The translations under genes and the position numbers were made by a program. Shown piece by piece: positions 1 through 8,555 of a stretch of DNA of 33,896 nucleotides. The stretch lies in NCBI GenBank assembly GCA_047629355.1, contig JBLHWU010000044.1:1-33896 (forward strand). The letters run 5' to 3'. Under the pieces are notes generated by a model. That model saw nothing but the letters and a program-made list of their open reading frames with translations. It ran no database searches and had not been told where the DNA came from. Positions within the stretch are counted from its first letter, which is position 1. Each line of letters begins with the position of its first letter. This DNA comes from CAYUNA01 sp047629355. Its GTDB lineage: Bacteria > Bacteroidota > Bacteroidia > Chitinophagales > Saprospiraceae.

Positions 1-105
1 ACAAAAAATAGTTCCGTAACGAAGGCTATGCAACGATTTTTTGAATTCTTTAGAAGAAAAAATTACGGCGCATTATGGTCCAACTTATTAAATCGTTTTT
101 ACTAA
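1..105 (+). CDS. C-terminal end of an unidentified protein (partial)
   Basis: Frame 1 is open from the first base of the window to a TAA stop at 103-105 and encodes 34 residues ending in NRFY. The tail is rich in aromatic and basic residues (QRFFEFFRRKNYG), which looks like a real protein end rather than random AT-rich sequence. The gene begins outside the window, so its function cannot be read. The next gene is a DUF4340 protein; in Bacteroidota such genes often follow gldG-type ABC-transporter auxiliary genes, and a basic tail after a last membrane helix would fit that, but this is a guess from context. Confidence 0.5.
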   Translation, partial: TKNSSVTKAMQRFFEFFRRKNYGALWSNLLNRFY

Positions 106-150
106 GGGAGTTTGTAATGAATAAGCTACCCAAGATGACGCAGCTATTTT
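103..150 (+). repeat. Dispersed intergenic repeat, copy A
   Basis: About 48 bases align without gaps to 23000-23047. They share the core AATAAGCTACCCAA, then TGACGC and CTATTT, with a left flank TAAGGGA(G/A)TT(T/G)GTAAT. The other copy is palindromic, with AGGGA...TCCCT ends. Both copies are intergenic. I infer a small non-coding repeat family, not a coding duplication. Confidence 0.5.
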
Positions 151-270
151 TTCTTTTAAAGATGTTAAAAAAAGCGAGTATAACTGGTTATTTGAGACTT
201 TTTTTAGCATTTTTAAAAGGGAAAATAGCAAGTCAGATGGGTAGGTTATTTTTTACAAATTCCCTAAAAA

Positions 271-278
271 TAGGTTTG
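271..278 (+). promoter_or_regulatory. Possible -7 promoter element (TAGGTTTG) for the DUF4340 gene
   Basis: TAGGTTTG matches the Bacteroidota -7 consensus TAnnTTTG. It lies about 90 bases before the ATG at 367. No clear TTG lies at the expected -33 distance, so the call rests on one box only. Confidence 0.27.
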
Positions 279-311
279 CAAAAAACTGTTCTTATCCCTC
301 AATTCCTCACT

Positions 312-332
312 CACGCTGCCTGCGGCAGCGTG
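312..332. repeat. Perfect GC-rich inverted repeat
   Basis: CACGCTGCC, a 3-base TGC loop and GGCAGCGTG form a perfect 9-bp stem in otherwise AT-rich DNA. It is followed only by a weak T-run (GTTTTTATTG), so it could be a poor terminator for the upstream gene. It could equally be a leader hairpin of the DUF4340 gene 34 bases downstream, or a repeat-family element. Confidence 0.55.
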
Positions 333-366
333 TAGATGTTTTTATTGAGAAGAAAAATTTAAAGTT

Positions 367-1365
367 ATGAAAAAGACACTAATACTATTATTACTATTAA
401 TCGTGGCTGGCGGGTCCGCCTGGTATTTTACCAAATCAAAAGAGGCGGCAAAAATGCACGCGATGGGATGGGATAGAGATTTTGCAGTAAAAAATACGGA
501 AGACATTTATAAAATTTTCATTGCCAAGCGAACAGGTAAAACCACGACTTTGGAACGCAAGGGCAATCAATGGTTGATAGATGGAAAATATCCTGCGCGA
601 ATGACAGCGATTAAAAGTTTAATGGATGTTTTTCGAGGTGTAAGAATGCAATCTGTACCACCAAAAGCAGCAGTCAAAGGCATCGTGGACAACTTGGCTA
701 CACAGGGAATCAAAGTTGAGTTATACGATAAAAGCAACGACATTATCAAGGCTTTCTATGTCGGTGGTTCTACGAATGATGAACGCGGAACATACATGAT
801 TCTGGAAGGCGCAGAACGACCTTTTATTACGGAATTGTCAATGATGGAAGGAGCTTTTCGCGTTCGCTTTGATATGGAAGGTGATGCTTGGCGAGACAAA
901 ACGGTGTTTGATGAAGAAGTCGAAGATATAGACTTTGTGAGTATCGAATATCCTAAACAGAAGAGCAAATCGTTTATTATGGAACGCAAATCGAATGGCT
1001 TTGAAGTGAAGCCATTTTATGAAATTACGCAGCCTATTAATAAACCTGTTCAGCAGGGAAATGTAGAAGCTTTTTTATTGGGTTTTCGCAAGCAAATTGC
1101 GGAAAGTTACGACAATCAAAACCCTAAAAAAGCGGCTTATTTAACTACGATTCCATTTGCCATCATCACCATGCGCAATAGATCTGGTAATGAAAAATCT
1201 GCAACTTTATATTCAAAAGGTAGTTTATCCGCGCAAGGCAATGTCAAAACGAATATGGTGGAACGGTACTTAGCAAACGTCAAAAGAGGAGAATTTGAGG
1301 ACTTCCTAATGGTTCAACATCGAAACTATAAACGTATTTTGTGGGGCTATGATGGGTTCTTTTAG
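367..1365 (+). CDS. DUF4340 domain-containing protein
   Basis: The protein has 332 residues. An N-terminal hydrophobic segment (about residues 3-20, KTLILLLLLIVAGGSAWYF) after two lysines indicates a signal anchor or uncleaved signal peptide, so the rest is probably periplasmic. The pattern around residues 60-150 (LERKGNQWLI.G.YPA...AI..L..VF.GVR..SVPPKAA, then GI.VELYD and FYVGGST.DERGTYMIL) is that of the DUF4340 family. A second, similar half follows from about residue 180 (W.DK.VF). Family members often lie next to gliding or ABC-transporter auxiliary genes in Bacteroidota, and no biochemical role is established. The ATG at 367 gives the hydrophobic N-terminus directly. The bTHX gene that follows has its own promoter. 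Confidence 0.85.
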   Translation: MKKTLILLLLLIVAGGSAWYFTKSKEAAKMHAMGWDRDFAVKNTEDIYKIFIAKRTGKTTTLERKGNQWLIDGKYPARMTAIKSLMDVFRGVRMQSVPPKAAVKGIVDNLATQGIKVELYDKSNDIIKAFYVGGSTNDERGTYMILEGAERPFITELSMMEGAFRVRFDMEGDAWRDKTVFDEEVEDIDFVSIEYPKQKSKSFIMERKSNGFEVKPFYEITQPINKPVQQGNVEAFLLGFRKQIAESYDNQNPKKAAYLTTIPFAIITMRNRSGNEKSATLYSKGSLSAQGNVKTNMVERYLANVKRGEFEDFLMVQHRNYKRILWGYDGFF

Positions 1366-1384
1366 AGAATTTTTATTCAAAAGA

Positions 1385-1414
1385 TTGCACCTAATTATAA
1401 TTATACTATCTTTG
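1385..1414 (+). promoter_or_regulatory. Bacteroidota-type promoter of the bTHX gene
   Basis: TTG at 1385-1387 and TATCTTTG at 1407-1414 are separated by 19 bases, matching the TTG / TAnnTTTG consensus of the Bacteroidota primary sigma factor. Initiation would be near 1421, giving a leader of about 36 bases before the ATG at 1457. It starts 20 bases after the DUF4340 stop codon. Confidence 0.62.
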
Positions 1415-1456
1415 TGATTCAAATTAAAATTAATTAATAAAAAATAATATACCATT

Positions 1457-1597
1457 ATGGGTAAAGGAGATAAGAGAACCAACAAAGGCAAAATTACGAT
1501 TAAGTCTTACGGTAAAACTCGAAATAAAAAAACGAATAAAGCCATCACGCCAAAAGAACAACAGGCAAATGCAGAAGCAGCAAAAGCAGCTGAGTAA
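1457..1597 (+). CDS. 30S ribosomal protein bTHX
   Basis: This 46-residue reading frame starts MGKGDKRTNKGKITIKSYGK, very basic, followed by TRNKK and an alanine/glutamate-rich tail ending in a TAA stop. MGKGDK(R/K)T..GKI...(S/T)YG..R is the signature of the small ribosomal protein THX found in Thermus and in many Bacteroidota, which sits in the head of the 30S subunit. The length suits the family, although the acidic/alanine tail (about residues 31-46) is an extension beyond the conserved basic part. A consensus promoter lies 43 bases upstream of the start and a good terminator 46 bases downstream, so the gene appears monocistronic. Confidence 0.9.
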   Translation: MGKGDKRTNKGKITIKSYGKTRNKKTNKAITPKEQQANAEAAKAAE

Positions 1598-1643
1598 TTT
1601 CAGCATATAATTGCCGTGTTGATTTCGTTAAAAAACACCGAGA

Positions 1644-1677
1644 AGCGTGTTTGCCTTAATTGGCAAATGCGCTTTTT
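1644..1677 (+). terminator. Rho-independent terminator of the bTHX gene
   Basis: AGCGTGTTTGCC (1644-1655), loop TTAATT and GGCAAATGCGCT (1662-1673) form a 12-bp stem with two G-U pairs, followed by a run of five T. It lies 46 bases after the bTHX stop. Confidence 0.8.
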
Positions 1678-1916
1678 GAATTTTAAGTAAGTCGTTTAGT
1701 GAAGTGAATAACTGCTAAATATGCTGTAACAAAAGTTTGAACTCCTTGTGCAATTTTTTTAAAGAGTTGAAAACTTAGTAACGGTGAAAAAATAAGTTTT
1801 TTGTTATCTGGTACTAAACTGTTTAAAAATTTGTGTCACTTTCTGTTTAAAACACTAACTCATCCAACAGTTGTGAATTAATAATCAACCTAATATCCGC
1901 TATCCAATCAAATTCT
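1678..1916. other. AT-rich intergenic region
   Basis: Between the bTHX terminator and the next start codon I see no gene, RNA or clear repeat. No TAnnTTTG box at a sensible distance from 1917 was found, so the promoter of the next gene is not identified. Confidence 0.4.
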
Positions 1917-2294
1917 ATGAAAATAAGAATCAAAGGCAATTCCATCCGCTTCCGCCTCAGCCAATCCGATATAGAATTATTTAACAAAGAAGGCATCATA
2001 AAAGAAGAAACGAATTTTGGCAATGGCCAAGCGCAATTTTTATACGCATTAGTAAATCAGGAGGATGCTGAAAAAATGACTGCTGCTTTTCAAAATAATG
2101 AAATTCGGGTGCTAGTGCCTGAAGATATGGCTACGAATTGGACTGCAACTGATTTGGTCGGTCTCTCGGCACAAATGCCCTTAGAAAATGAGGAAAGCCT
2201 TTCTATTTTAATAGAGAAAGATTTTAAATGTTTGACCGTTCGAGCAGGAGAAGATGAAGGGGATAACTTCCCGAACCCACATACGGTGTGCTAA
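1917..2294 (+). CDS. Small conserved Bacteroidota protein (DUF7009-like)
   Basis: The 125-residue protein begins MKIRIKGNSIRFRLSQSDIE, passes through VPEDMATNWTATDLVGLSAQMP and ends in a motif rich in acidic residues and cysteine: LSILIEKDFKCLTVRAGEDEGDNFPNPHTVC. I recognise this as a small uncharacterised family widespread in Bacteroidota, with the conserved marks KGNS.R.RL, W..TD.VG and (I/V)EKDF.CL...ED..D.F.NP. It has no signal peptide or membrane segment, so it should be cytosolic. The cysteine in KDFKCL and the terminal Cys, with the Asp/Asn cluster, could bind a metal, but that is speculation. It appears to stand alone. Confidence 0.7.
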   Translation: MKIRIKGNSIRFRLSQSDIELFNKEGIIKEETNFGNGQAQFLYALVNQEDAEKMTAAFQNNEIRVLVPEDMATNWTATDLVGLSAQMPLENEESLSILIEKDFKCLTVRAGEDEGDNFPNPHTVC

Positions 2295-2517
2295 TCAACT
2301 ATAAAAAAGGAATTCATCCGAACTTTCCTTGTTTCAGTCTGGATTTTTCGGAAAATGAATAGAAATGAACTTTGTTTGAGACCGTGTACCGCAAACTTGT
2401 AGTTTACGTAGTGCCTTATTTGTTATGTGGAGTCAAATTCTTCTTTGGAGGGTGTTCGCAAACTGAGCATTTACGGTATACTAAAGCACATTTAAAAACC
2501 AAGAAACAACCTAAAAA
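2295..2517. other. Intergenic region with imperfect inverted repeats
   Basis: No gene is seen. The segment around 2388-2415 (CCGCAAACT, TG, AGTTTACG) is a near-palindrome, and a related string, CGCAAACTGAG, occurs at about 2457-2467. These look like remnants of a short intergenic repeat. An open frame at 2372-2566 runs into the next gene in another frame and has no supporting features. Confidence 0.35.
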
Positions 2518-5500
2518 ATGGCAGCTACTCAATCTAAATCAGACAACCAACCCAACAACAACCTAGAAGGCGGCACATACGAAATTATCCGCAATCACCT
2601 TCAAAAACAAGCGGACGACCTCCGCCAACGCCTTGATTCTCTGAACGTTGACCGAAAAGAAGTCTTTGGTGCAATAGAGACCGCACTGATTTCCAATGAC
2701 CGTATAAATACGCCGAATTACTGCATCACTCGTGATATTATTTCGATTGGAGAACATTGTATTTTTGGCTATAATGTGCATATTGGGCTGCGGTCGGGCA
2801 TTACCTTGAAGGACGTTTTTGCCGTTTATGATTTTAAAAATAACCGCTTTCAGAAAGTCAGTTTAGGCATTTTAGAAAATGCAAAAGGAGGTGAGAAGTT
2901 TGGAACAGATTTTCAAAATTTATATCGTTATTATAAAGATGCCTTTTTTGCAAAATTTGTGCGCCAAGGCTCATTTCTGTATATGGTTTTTCAATTGACA
3001 GAGGGAATTGCTAGTGATTATAAAGCGTTTAAATGATTGGTGAATGACGATGGATTGGTGTATGTGGACAATCGAAGTGAGCAAGAAATTAGCAAACCAA
3101 AGCAACATGAATTTAAATGGAAACGGGCGCATCGAGACCATCACCGTAAGGGACAACATCCACATATTTCGATTTTAGACCGCGTTTTTGTAGAGACAGT
3201 CGGCGGTGATTTGACCATAAAAATAGAAGACAATACCGACGATGGATTGGGTATTTATCGAGAAGATGTGGTGCATTCTGACCAGACCTTGGATGATGCA
3301 GAGTACTTATTTGCAAATTTAGAGAATTTGATTGTTTTGAAAATTAAACCGTATCAAGAAGACTATCGTTACTTTGTTTTTAATGAAAAATTGCAGCAAG
3401 TAAAACGGGTAGATGCCTTGGCGGATAAGCGGTGTTTTATTGCCTGATGGACAAGGTTTGATATTTCCAAATGGATATTATTTACAGACCGGCGAGTTCA
3501 AAATTTTCGACCAAGACTTGCGCAACATGCGTTTCGAGCAACGAATTCCCGCGCCCAATGGAGAGGATTTTTTCTACGTTTTTCATAATTATAATTATGG
3601 AACGTATGTCTTACTGCATTAGAATTTGATTTCGCAGCAAGTGCAGACACCTATTATATGTCATGGTTTTACACTATTTAATGAGGGTGAGTTGGCATAT
3701 TTTAAGTCAGAAGATGAGCAAACGAAGCATCATGTGGTGCAAATTTGGCAAATGCCCTTCGTCAGTAGCGAAGAGGTGCCGTCGGAACATACGGATAGTT
3801 ATTTATACAAAGTCGGTAACAAAGACATTGTGAAAGCGATGGCGGAGTGTACCGAAATTTTGACCTTAGCGAATAAAGATGACAGCTATTCTGATTTATA
3901 TGCGGATTTGGCAAAACGCTGTACCGACGTAATTGACAGCTATTATTGGATAAACAAAGAGCTGACTTATTTTTTGAATGACCCCTTAGCGGAAATTCGG
4001 GAAACGGCAACTTCGGCGATTGAAGAGTATCAAAAAAAGGTGCGAATTCAGCGCAATACTGGAGAAGAAATTTCAAGAGTACGGACGCGGTCGGAGGATT
4101 TATTTCAAAAAATCAAGCGCGAATCTTTTCAAACAGTTGATGAATATGTCACCGCTTTGGCGGAGTTGCGGCAATTGCGTGGAGAGATTATTTCGTTGAA
4201 AGATTTGCGCTACACGGATGAGGAATTAATTTTGGAATTGGAAGGACACGCCGAGGAAAATACCAATCAACTTTCAGAGGGTTGCGTTCGTTTTTTATTG
4301 CAAGATGATGCCTTGACGCCCTATTTGTCAAAAATTGCGGCGCAAGAAAAGACCTTAGAAACAGTCAAATCAGCAAAAGATGGCGAGAATCTTTTAGAAA
4401 AAGTAGAAAGTATGGAAGGGGAATTAGAACTGCTGATTGACATTGTGAGCAATTTGAGAATTGAAGATGCGACACAAACGACGCGAATCATTGACAATAT
4501 TTCGTCGATGTATACCTCCTTAAATCAGGTAAAAGCAACAATTCGACGGAAGCGAAAAGATTTGATGGGCACAGAAGCCATCGCGGAATTCAATGCACAA
4601 CTAAAGCTACTCGACCAAGGAATTATCAACTACATCGACGTATCTGATACGCCGCAAAAATGTGATGAATATCTGACCAAATTGATGGTACAAGTTGAAG
4701 AATTGGAAGGAAAATTTGCGGAATTTGATGAATTTATTGAAACGATAACGGAGAAGCGAGAAGAGATTTACAATGCTTTTGAAACGCGAAAGCAAGGCTT
4801 AGTTGAGTCGCGAAATAATCGAATGGCTTCACTGAATCGGGTGGGAAAACGGATTTTAAATGGTATTCGAAACCGGGCGAAATCGTTTAAAGAAGTTACG
4901 GAAATCAATGCGTTTTTTGCAGCAGATTTGATGATTGATAAAGTGCGGGACTTGATTGTGCAGTTGATGAATTTGAAAGACAGCAATAAGGCGAATGCGC
5001 TGCAAACACAGTTAAAAACGCTGAAAGAAGAGGCAATTCGGCAGTTGCGAGATAAGCAAGATTTGTTTGTTGATGGGAAGAATATCATTCAATTTGGGAA
5101 GCATAAATTTGATGTAAATGTGCAGCCATTGGATTTGACGGTGGTGGAAAAAGAAGGCGTATTGTTTTACCATTTGACTGGAACGAATTATTACGAAGAA
5201 ATTGAAGATGACGGTATTTTAAAGACCAAAGACGTTTGGAATCAAGCCTTGGTTTCTGAAAATAAATCAGTGTATCGAGCAGAATACTTGGCCTATTTGG
5301 TAATGCAAGAAACTTTGGAAAATCTATCGAAAGATGATTGTAAAAAATTAGCGTTGAGTCCTTCTGATTTATTAGAAATGGTCAAAACATTTGCAGCTAA
5401 CCGTTATGAAGAAGGCTATACCAAAGGAATTCACGATGAAGATGCAGCGAAGATTTTAGGTGTTTTGTTGAATTTGGAAAGCAACATTGATTTATTGTCC

Positions 5501-5689
5501 TTTTCACCAAAAGTGCGGGCATTGGCGCATTTTTATTGGACACAGAAGATTGGAAATGATACGAAAAAGCTTTTGGAAACGCAGTTGGCGAGTACGCGAG
5601 TGATAATGGAGGTTTTTCCAGAGTCGGAGAAGTTTGAGTATTTGGAGGGGAGGAGATTGGGAGAATTTAGCAATAAAAAAAAAGCCTGA
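2518..5689 (+). pseudogene. Broken DUF3686-family 'DNA repair ATPase' gene, C-terminally truncated
   Basis: The reading frames from 2518 fit together as one protein of the large Bacteroidota family annotated 'DNA repair ATPase' (DUF3686 N-terminus, AAA-type ATPase C-terminus). The start (LEGGTYEIIRNHLQKQADDLRQRL...RKEVFGAIET, IFGYNVHIGLRSG...DVFAVYDF) is typical. Three lesions interrupt it: a TGA at 3034-3036 where the family has Trp (FK-W-LV); an extra A at about 3427-3428, after which the frame resumes as SGVLLPDGQGLIFPNGYYLQTGEF; and a TAG at 3620-3622 (LLH-stop-NLISQQ), probably once Tyr. From 3626 a 687-residue coiled-coil frame is intact to 5689. The product then ends after FPESEKFEYLEGRRL, about where the family continues into its ATPase part; no P-loop is visible. 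The stop codon lies inside a terminator stem. Function is therefore probably lost, although the long 3' frame could still be expressed from an internal start. Confidence 0.8.
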
Positions 5690-5716
5690 ACTCAATCGAA
5701 TTCAGGCTTTTTTTTG
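5675..5716. terminator. Bidirectional terminator between the broken ATPase gene and porT
   Basis: Nine A (5675-5683), GCCTGAA, a 10-base loop, TTCAGGC and nine T (5708-5716) give a perfect 16-bp stem with U-runs in both directions. It serves the plus-strand gene ending at 5689 and the minus-strand porT ending at 5737. The TGA stop of the truncated gene (5687-5689) lies in the stem. Confidence 0.9.
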
Positions 5717-5736
5717 AAAATTCCAAACTTAGAATT

Positions 5737-6459
5737 TTACCCCTCAAAATGAAACGACAAAGTAAATCCTCGAGACAAAATGCTATCAATCACATTGGAT
5801 TCTTCTAGACTGTCGTCAAAAAGTAGCACATTATTCAAGCCATACGAAAATTTCAACTCAGGAGAAAATATGAAATAGGGAAAGAAAAACTGTGCCCCTA
5901 CCCCAGCCTCAATGGCAAAATCTGACGGGGCAACTTTCACCAAATCATCCGCCTGTCGGGACCGAGAATCACTCGCTACATCAAAAGAATACTTCACACC
6001 CGCAATCACAAAAAGTCGCATATCCTTATAAGGTTCAGACTTATAACGGACGTGAAACGGCAATTCTACAAACACCGATTCAATTTTCCGATTGAAATTA
6101 GGCCGACCTGTTACAGCGTAATTGATATTTCGTTCCGCAAACGAAAGCGTCGGAAGAAAGCGAATATCAAAGTAATCTCCAATCTTCAAATTGGTTACAA
6201 TACCCAAGTTAAAACCCGGACCTTTCACCGATTCTACTCGACTGATGCTATCACTGGCAATTAAATCTTTGGATTGAAAAACTTTATAAGAACTCCGATT
6301 ATACGCTAACGTAATACCGAAATAATAAGGCTTTTGTTGAAAATCCAAGAAATTATAATTGCCCCGCCCCGTTTGCGCCGTCATTTCTACAATAGAAAAC
6401 GCGACAAAACACAGCATAAAAGCCAATCCCTTTAAAACGTTTTTGGATGGAAAATTCAT
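5737..6459 (-). CDS. porT: PorT-family outer-membrane protein of the type IX secretion system
   Basis: The 240-residue protein has a signal peptide (MNFPSKNVLKGLAFMLCFVAFSIVEMTAQ), then alternating beta-strand segments typical of an 8-strand outer-membrane barrel: YYFGITLAYNRSSYKV, GPGFNLGIVTNLKIGDYFDIRFLPTLSF, FVELPFHVRYKSE, FVIAGVKYSFD, SDFAIEAGVGAQFFFPYFIFSPELKFSYGL. It ends with a strand closing on aromatic residues (RGFTLSFHFEG). The PxLSF..R...Y pattern and the position directly after ubiE match porT/sprT of Porphyromonas and Flavobacterium, a component needed for type IX secretion. An upstream ATG at 6501 abuts the ubiE stop and has AAGGAG before it, but it would add 14 polar residues ahead of the signal peptide, so the inner ATG is preferred. 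It is probably co-transcribed with ubiE. A T9SS cargo protein lies at 23080-29079. Confidence 0.85.
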   Translation of the reverse strand: MNFPSKNVLKGLAFMLCFVAFSIVEMTAQTGRGNYNFLDFQQKPYYFGITLAYNRSSYKVFQSKDLIASDSISRVESVKGPGFNLGIVTNLKIGDYFDIRFLPTLSFAERNINYAVTGRPNFNRKIESVFVELPFHVRYKSEPYKDMRLFVIAGVKYSFDVASDSRSRQADDLVKVAPSDFAIEAGVGAQFFFPYFIFSPELKFSYGLNNVLLFDDSLEESNVIDSILSRGFTLSFHFEG

Positions 6460-6501
6460 ATCTATTTTAAAATTAATGTTTTCTGTCAAAATCTCACACA
6501 T

Positions 6502-7230
6502 TTACTTTTCTCCTTTATAAAGTGTGCATATACCCAACGTCAAAGCTTGGCGGGTGGTATTTTTGTAGCCATTTTTTTTCATAATGGTTAGAAAATCTTC
6601 CCCGTCTGGAAACGCTTGCACCGATTCGTATAAATATTCATAGGCTTTCGGGTCTTTAGACGTCATTTTGCCAATAGTTGGCAAAATATATTTAAAGTAA
6701 CCGTTAAAAACCTGTTTGAATGGAAAAATGGTCGGTCGAGAAAATTCTAAGACCACCAAATCACTGCCTGGTTTCAACACTCTTCTCATCTCCTGCAAAC
6801 CCTTCTCCAAGTTTTCGTAATTCCGCACCCCAAAGGCAACGGTCACGCCATCGAAAGTATGGTCATCAAAAGTTAAATTCTCTGAATCACCAACGTGCAT
6901 CTCAATCGTTTGGTCTTTGCCTTTCTTTTTGATTTTCTTCTTACCAATCTCCAACATCTGCGGCGAAATATCAACACCGACGATACGCGTTGCATTGGTT
7001 TGTTTCGCAATTTCTAAAGCCACATCACCCGTCCCCGTTGCCATGTCTAAAACGATTTTGGGTTGCTTTTTATTGAGCAATTTGACCATTTTTTTACGCC
7101 AAATGGTATCAATGCCCAGAGAAAGAAACCGATTCAAAAAATCGTAATAAGGAGCAATATTATCGAACATATTCGATACTTGCTTCTTTTTACTACCCTC
7201 TTGTTCGTATGGTTTGACTACTTTTCCCAT
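6502..7230 (-). CDS. ubiE: Demethylmenaquinone methyltransferase UbiE/MenG
   Basis: This 242-residue class I SAM-dependent methyltransferase catalyses the last step of menaquinone synthesis, C-methylating demethylmenaquinone. The N-terminal MFDNIAPYYDFLNRFLSLGID.IWR is the UbiE family signature. Motif I is VLDMATGTGDVALEIA (about residues 60-75); later motifs are VGVDISPQMLEIGKKK and FDGVTVAFGVRN(Y)ENL. The characteristic R.(L)KPG..LVVLEFS.P segment and PTIGK...D..AY.YL.ESV..FP are also present. Length and motifs are complete. The bifunctional ubiquinone role is unlikely in Bacteroidota, which use menaquinone. Its stop codon abuts the possible upstream ATG of porT, indicating a two-gene unit. 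Confidence 0.97.
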   Translation of the reverse strand: MGKVVKPYEQEGSKKKQVSNMFDNIAPYYDFLNRFLSLGIDTIWRKKMVKLLNKKQPKIVLDMATGTGDVALEIAKQTNATRIVGVDISPQMLEIGKKKIKKKGKDQTIEMHVGDSENLTFDDHTFDGVTVAFGVRNYENLEKGLQEMRRVLKPGSDLVVLEFSRPTIFPFKQVFNGYFKYILPTIGKMTSKDPKAYEYLYESVQAFPDGEDFLTIMKKNGYKNTTRQALTLGICTLYKGEK

Positions 7231-7327
7231 AATTACTGTTTTTATAAAAAATTGATTGAACTTGTTGACAATTAGCGTTTTAAAGATAAAAATTTAGTCA
7301 TCTTTAAAACCAAGCCCAATTTTGCCG

Positions 7328-7335
7328 CAAAGATA
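7328..7335 (-). promoter_or_regulatory. -7 promoter element (TATCTTTG) upstream of ubiE-porT
   Basis: Read on the minus strand, TATCTTTG followed by CGGC matches TAnnTTTG, about 98 bases before the ubiE ATG. A convincing -33 TTG is not seen. It would drive ubiE and porT. Confidence 0.45.
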
Positions 7336-7408
7336 CTACGAAAGGGCTGATTATTTGATTTATTATTAGAAAATTGCTAATTACGTACCGATGAAGCAAT
7401 AATTCGAG

Positions 7409-8236
7409 TTACTTCTCCAAAAATTCTACCACCTCATTCAAAACGGATTCTGTTCTTAAAATTCGAAAATGCCCCGTTCCTTCAACGGTTTTCAAGGTTG
7501 CATTTTGCCAATTTTTGACTACATTTTCAGATTGAGCAATTGATAACACACGGTCATTTTTATCATGAATGACCATGGCTTTTCCTACATTAATATTTTT
7601 GACAAAATTACTAACGCTGAAATCACTTATATTCATCGGCACTTGTAGTTGAACTTTAGCAATCAATTTATCCTTCACTTTTTCCGTAATCCCAACCATT
7701 TCCACAACGCTGTCTATTCTTTCCGTAAATTTATCTGGCGTTGTCAAAAGGGCATATTTTTTAATAGCAAGATTTAAATTATTGTAAAGCGCATAGGTTG
7801 CCGCAACGCCACCAAAGGAATGACTGACCAGTTTGTCAACCTCAAACTCTCGAATCAAAAGACCCACAACTTCCGAAAATTCAAATAAACTGGTCGCCCC
7901 TTTGCTACTAAAACCGTGTGAAGGCGCGTCAAAAGCATGAACGGAATAGTCAGCAGCCAATAGTTTTTCAATCAAATCGGAAAAATTCCCTGCCTGACCT
8001 TCCCAACCATGAATCAATAACACTTTCTTTTTCCCTTTTCCCCATTGATAGGTCTGAATTTTATATCCCTTGTATATGAGTGTCTCTTTTTCAGATTTAT
8101 CTAAAATATCCAATTCGTTCGTCCGCAATTTGATGACTTGTGGGTTTGTCATAAATTTATAAACCATTTTGACCATTAAATTTGGAAAAAAGAAACAGGC
8201 TATTTTAATCAACATCTTAGTCAAGAGATTCTTCAT
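7409..8236 (-). CDS. Alpha/beta hydrolase, probably membrane-associated
   Basis: The 275-residue protein carries the alpha/beta-hydrolase signature in order: VLLIHGWEGQAGNF (oxyanion-hole HG), VHAFDAPSHGFSS, the nucleophile elbow VSHSFGG (catalytic Ser), MVIHDKNDRVLS (catalytic Asp) and EGTGHFRILR (catalytic His). An N-terminal hydrophobic, Lys-flanked stretch (MKNLLTKMLIKIACFFFPNLMVKMVYKF) could anchor it in the membrane. The substrate cannot be told from sequence; esterase, lipase or thioesterase activity is possible. The ATG at 8236 was chosen over an ATG 30 bases further out because MKNLLTKML starts the hydrophobic segment. The gene is on the same strand as ubiE but separated by 178 bases that include a promoter box, so it is probably separate. 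Confidence 0.85.
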   Translation of the reverse strand: MKNLLTKMLIKIACFFFPNLMVKMVYKFMTNPQVIKLRTNELDILDKSEKETLIYKGYKIQTYQWGKGKKKVLLIHGWEGQAGNFSDLIEKLLAADYSVHAFDAPSHGFSSKGATSLFEFSEVVGLLIREFEVDKLVSHSFGGVAATYALYNNLNLAIKKYALLTTPDKFTERIDSVVEMVGITEKVKDKLIAKVQLQVPMNISDFSVSNFVKNINVGKAMVIHDKNDRVLSIAQSENVVKNWQNATLKTVEGTGHFRILRTESVLNEVVEFLEK

Positions 8237-8266
8237 AATTTGAAAGGTTGCACGGTGGTCTAACAA

Positions 8267-8555
8267 TCCGTCGAGGTTTTAATAAAATTAATCGAAAAAG
8301 GTTCGCATTTGGAGACAAATTATAAATTTCTAGGTTGATTTTACCCGAAAATGAACATTCCCCAAATTTAGTAACCAAAATTTAACATTGTTTGGCTCAA
8401 TTTTTATGCAACCTTTAAATACTTTTGTGGTCTTTTTAAATTGAGTACAAAATAATCTTCTTTCGTCGAAAAAAATGGAACTTTGACCGACTAAGAGCGT
8501 TCTTTGTACAATCAAGCTGATATAGCTTTAACTAATAGCCAAATTTTCACAACCA
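8267..8555. other. Intergenic region between divergent genes, with CotH-like promoter block
   Basis: No gene is seen. The region contains the promoter/leader block of the first CotH-like gene (8396-8466). On the minus strand a single TAAATTTG box (8370-8363) might serve the hydrolase gene but has no -33 partner. An antisense open frame at 8330-8515 has no coding features. Confidence 0.4.
8396..8466 (+). promoter_or_regulatory. Conserved promoter/leader block of CotH-like gene 1
   Basis: CTCAATTT (8396), TGCAAC and TACTTTTG (8420-8427, a perfect TAnnTTTG -7 box) are followed 27 bases after the start of the -7 box by ACAAAATAAT (8447-8456) and TTTCGT. The same elements occur in the same order and almost the same spacing before paralogs 2 and 3. 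Transcription would start near 8434, leaving a leader of about 120 bases. Confidence 0.5.

Larger units (their letters stand above)
106..366. other. Intergenic region with a repeat copy and a GC-rich hairpin
   Basis: This stretch holds no convincing gene. It contains one copy of a dispersed repeat (103-150), a possible -7 promoter element (271-278) and a perfect GC-rich inverted repeat (312-332). An open frame at 75-335 overlaps the end of the upstream gene, has no recognisable motif and ends inside the hairpin, so it is not called. Confidence 0.5.

Noticed and set aside
75..335. Open frame of 86 codons at the start of the window
   Set aside because: It overlaps the tail of the upstream reading frame, has no motif and ends in a GC-rich hairpin; part of it is a dispersed repeat.
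3034..3622. Programmed recoding (stop read-through or frameshifting) in the DUF3686 gene
   Set aside because: Two different stop codons and a one-base insertion without a slippery heptamer or following structure, plus the missing C-terminus, fit decay better.
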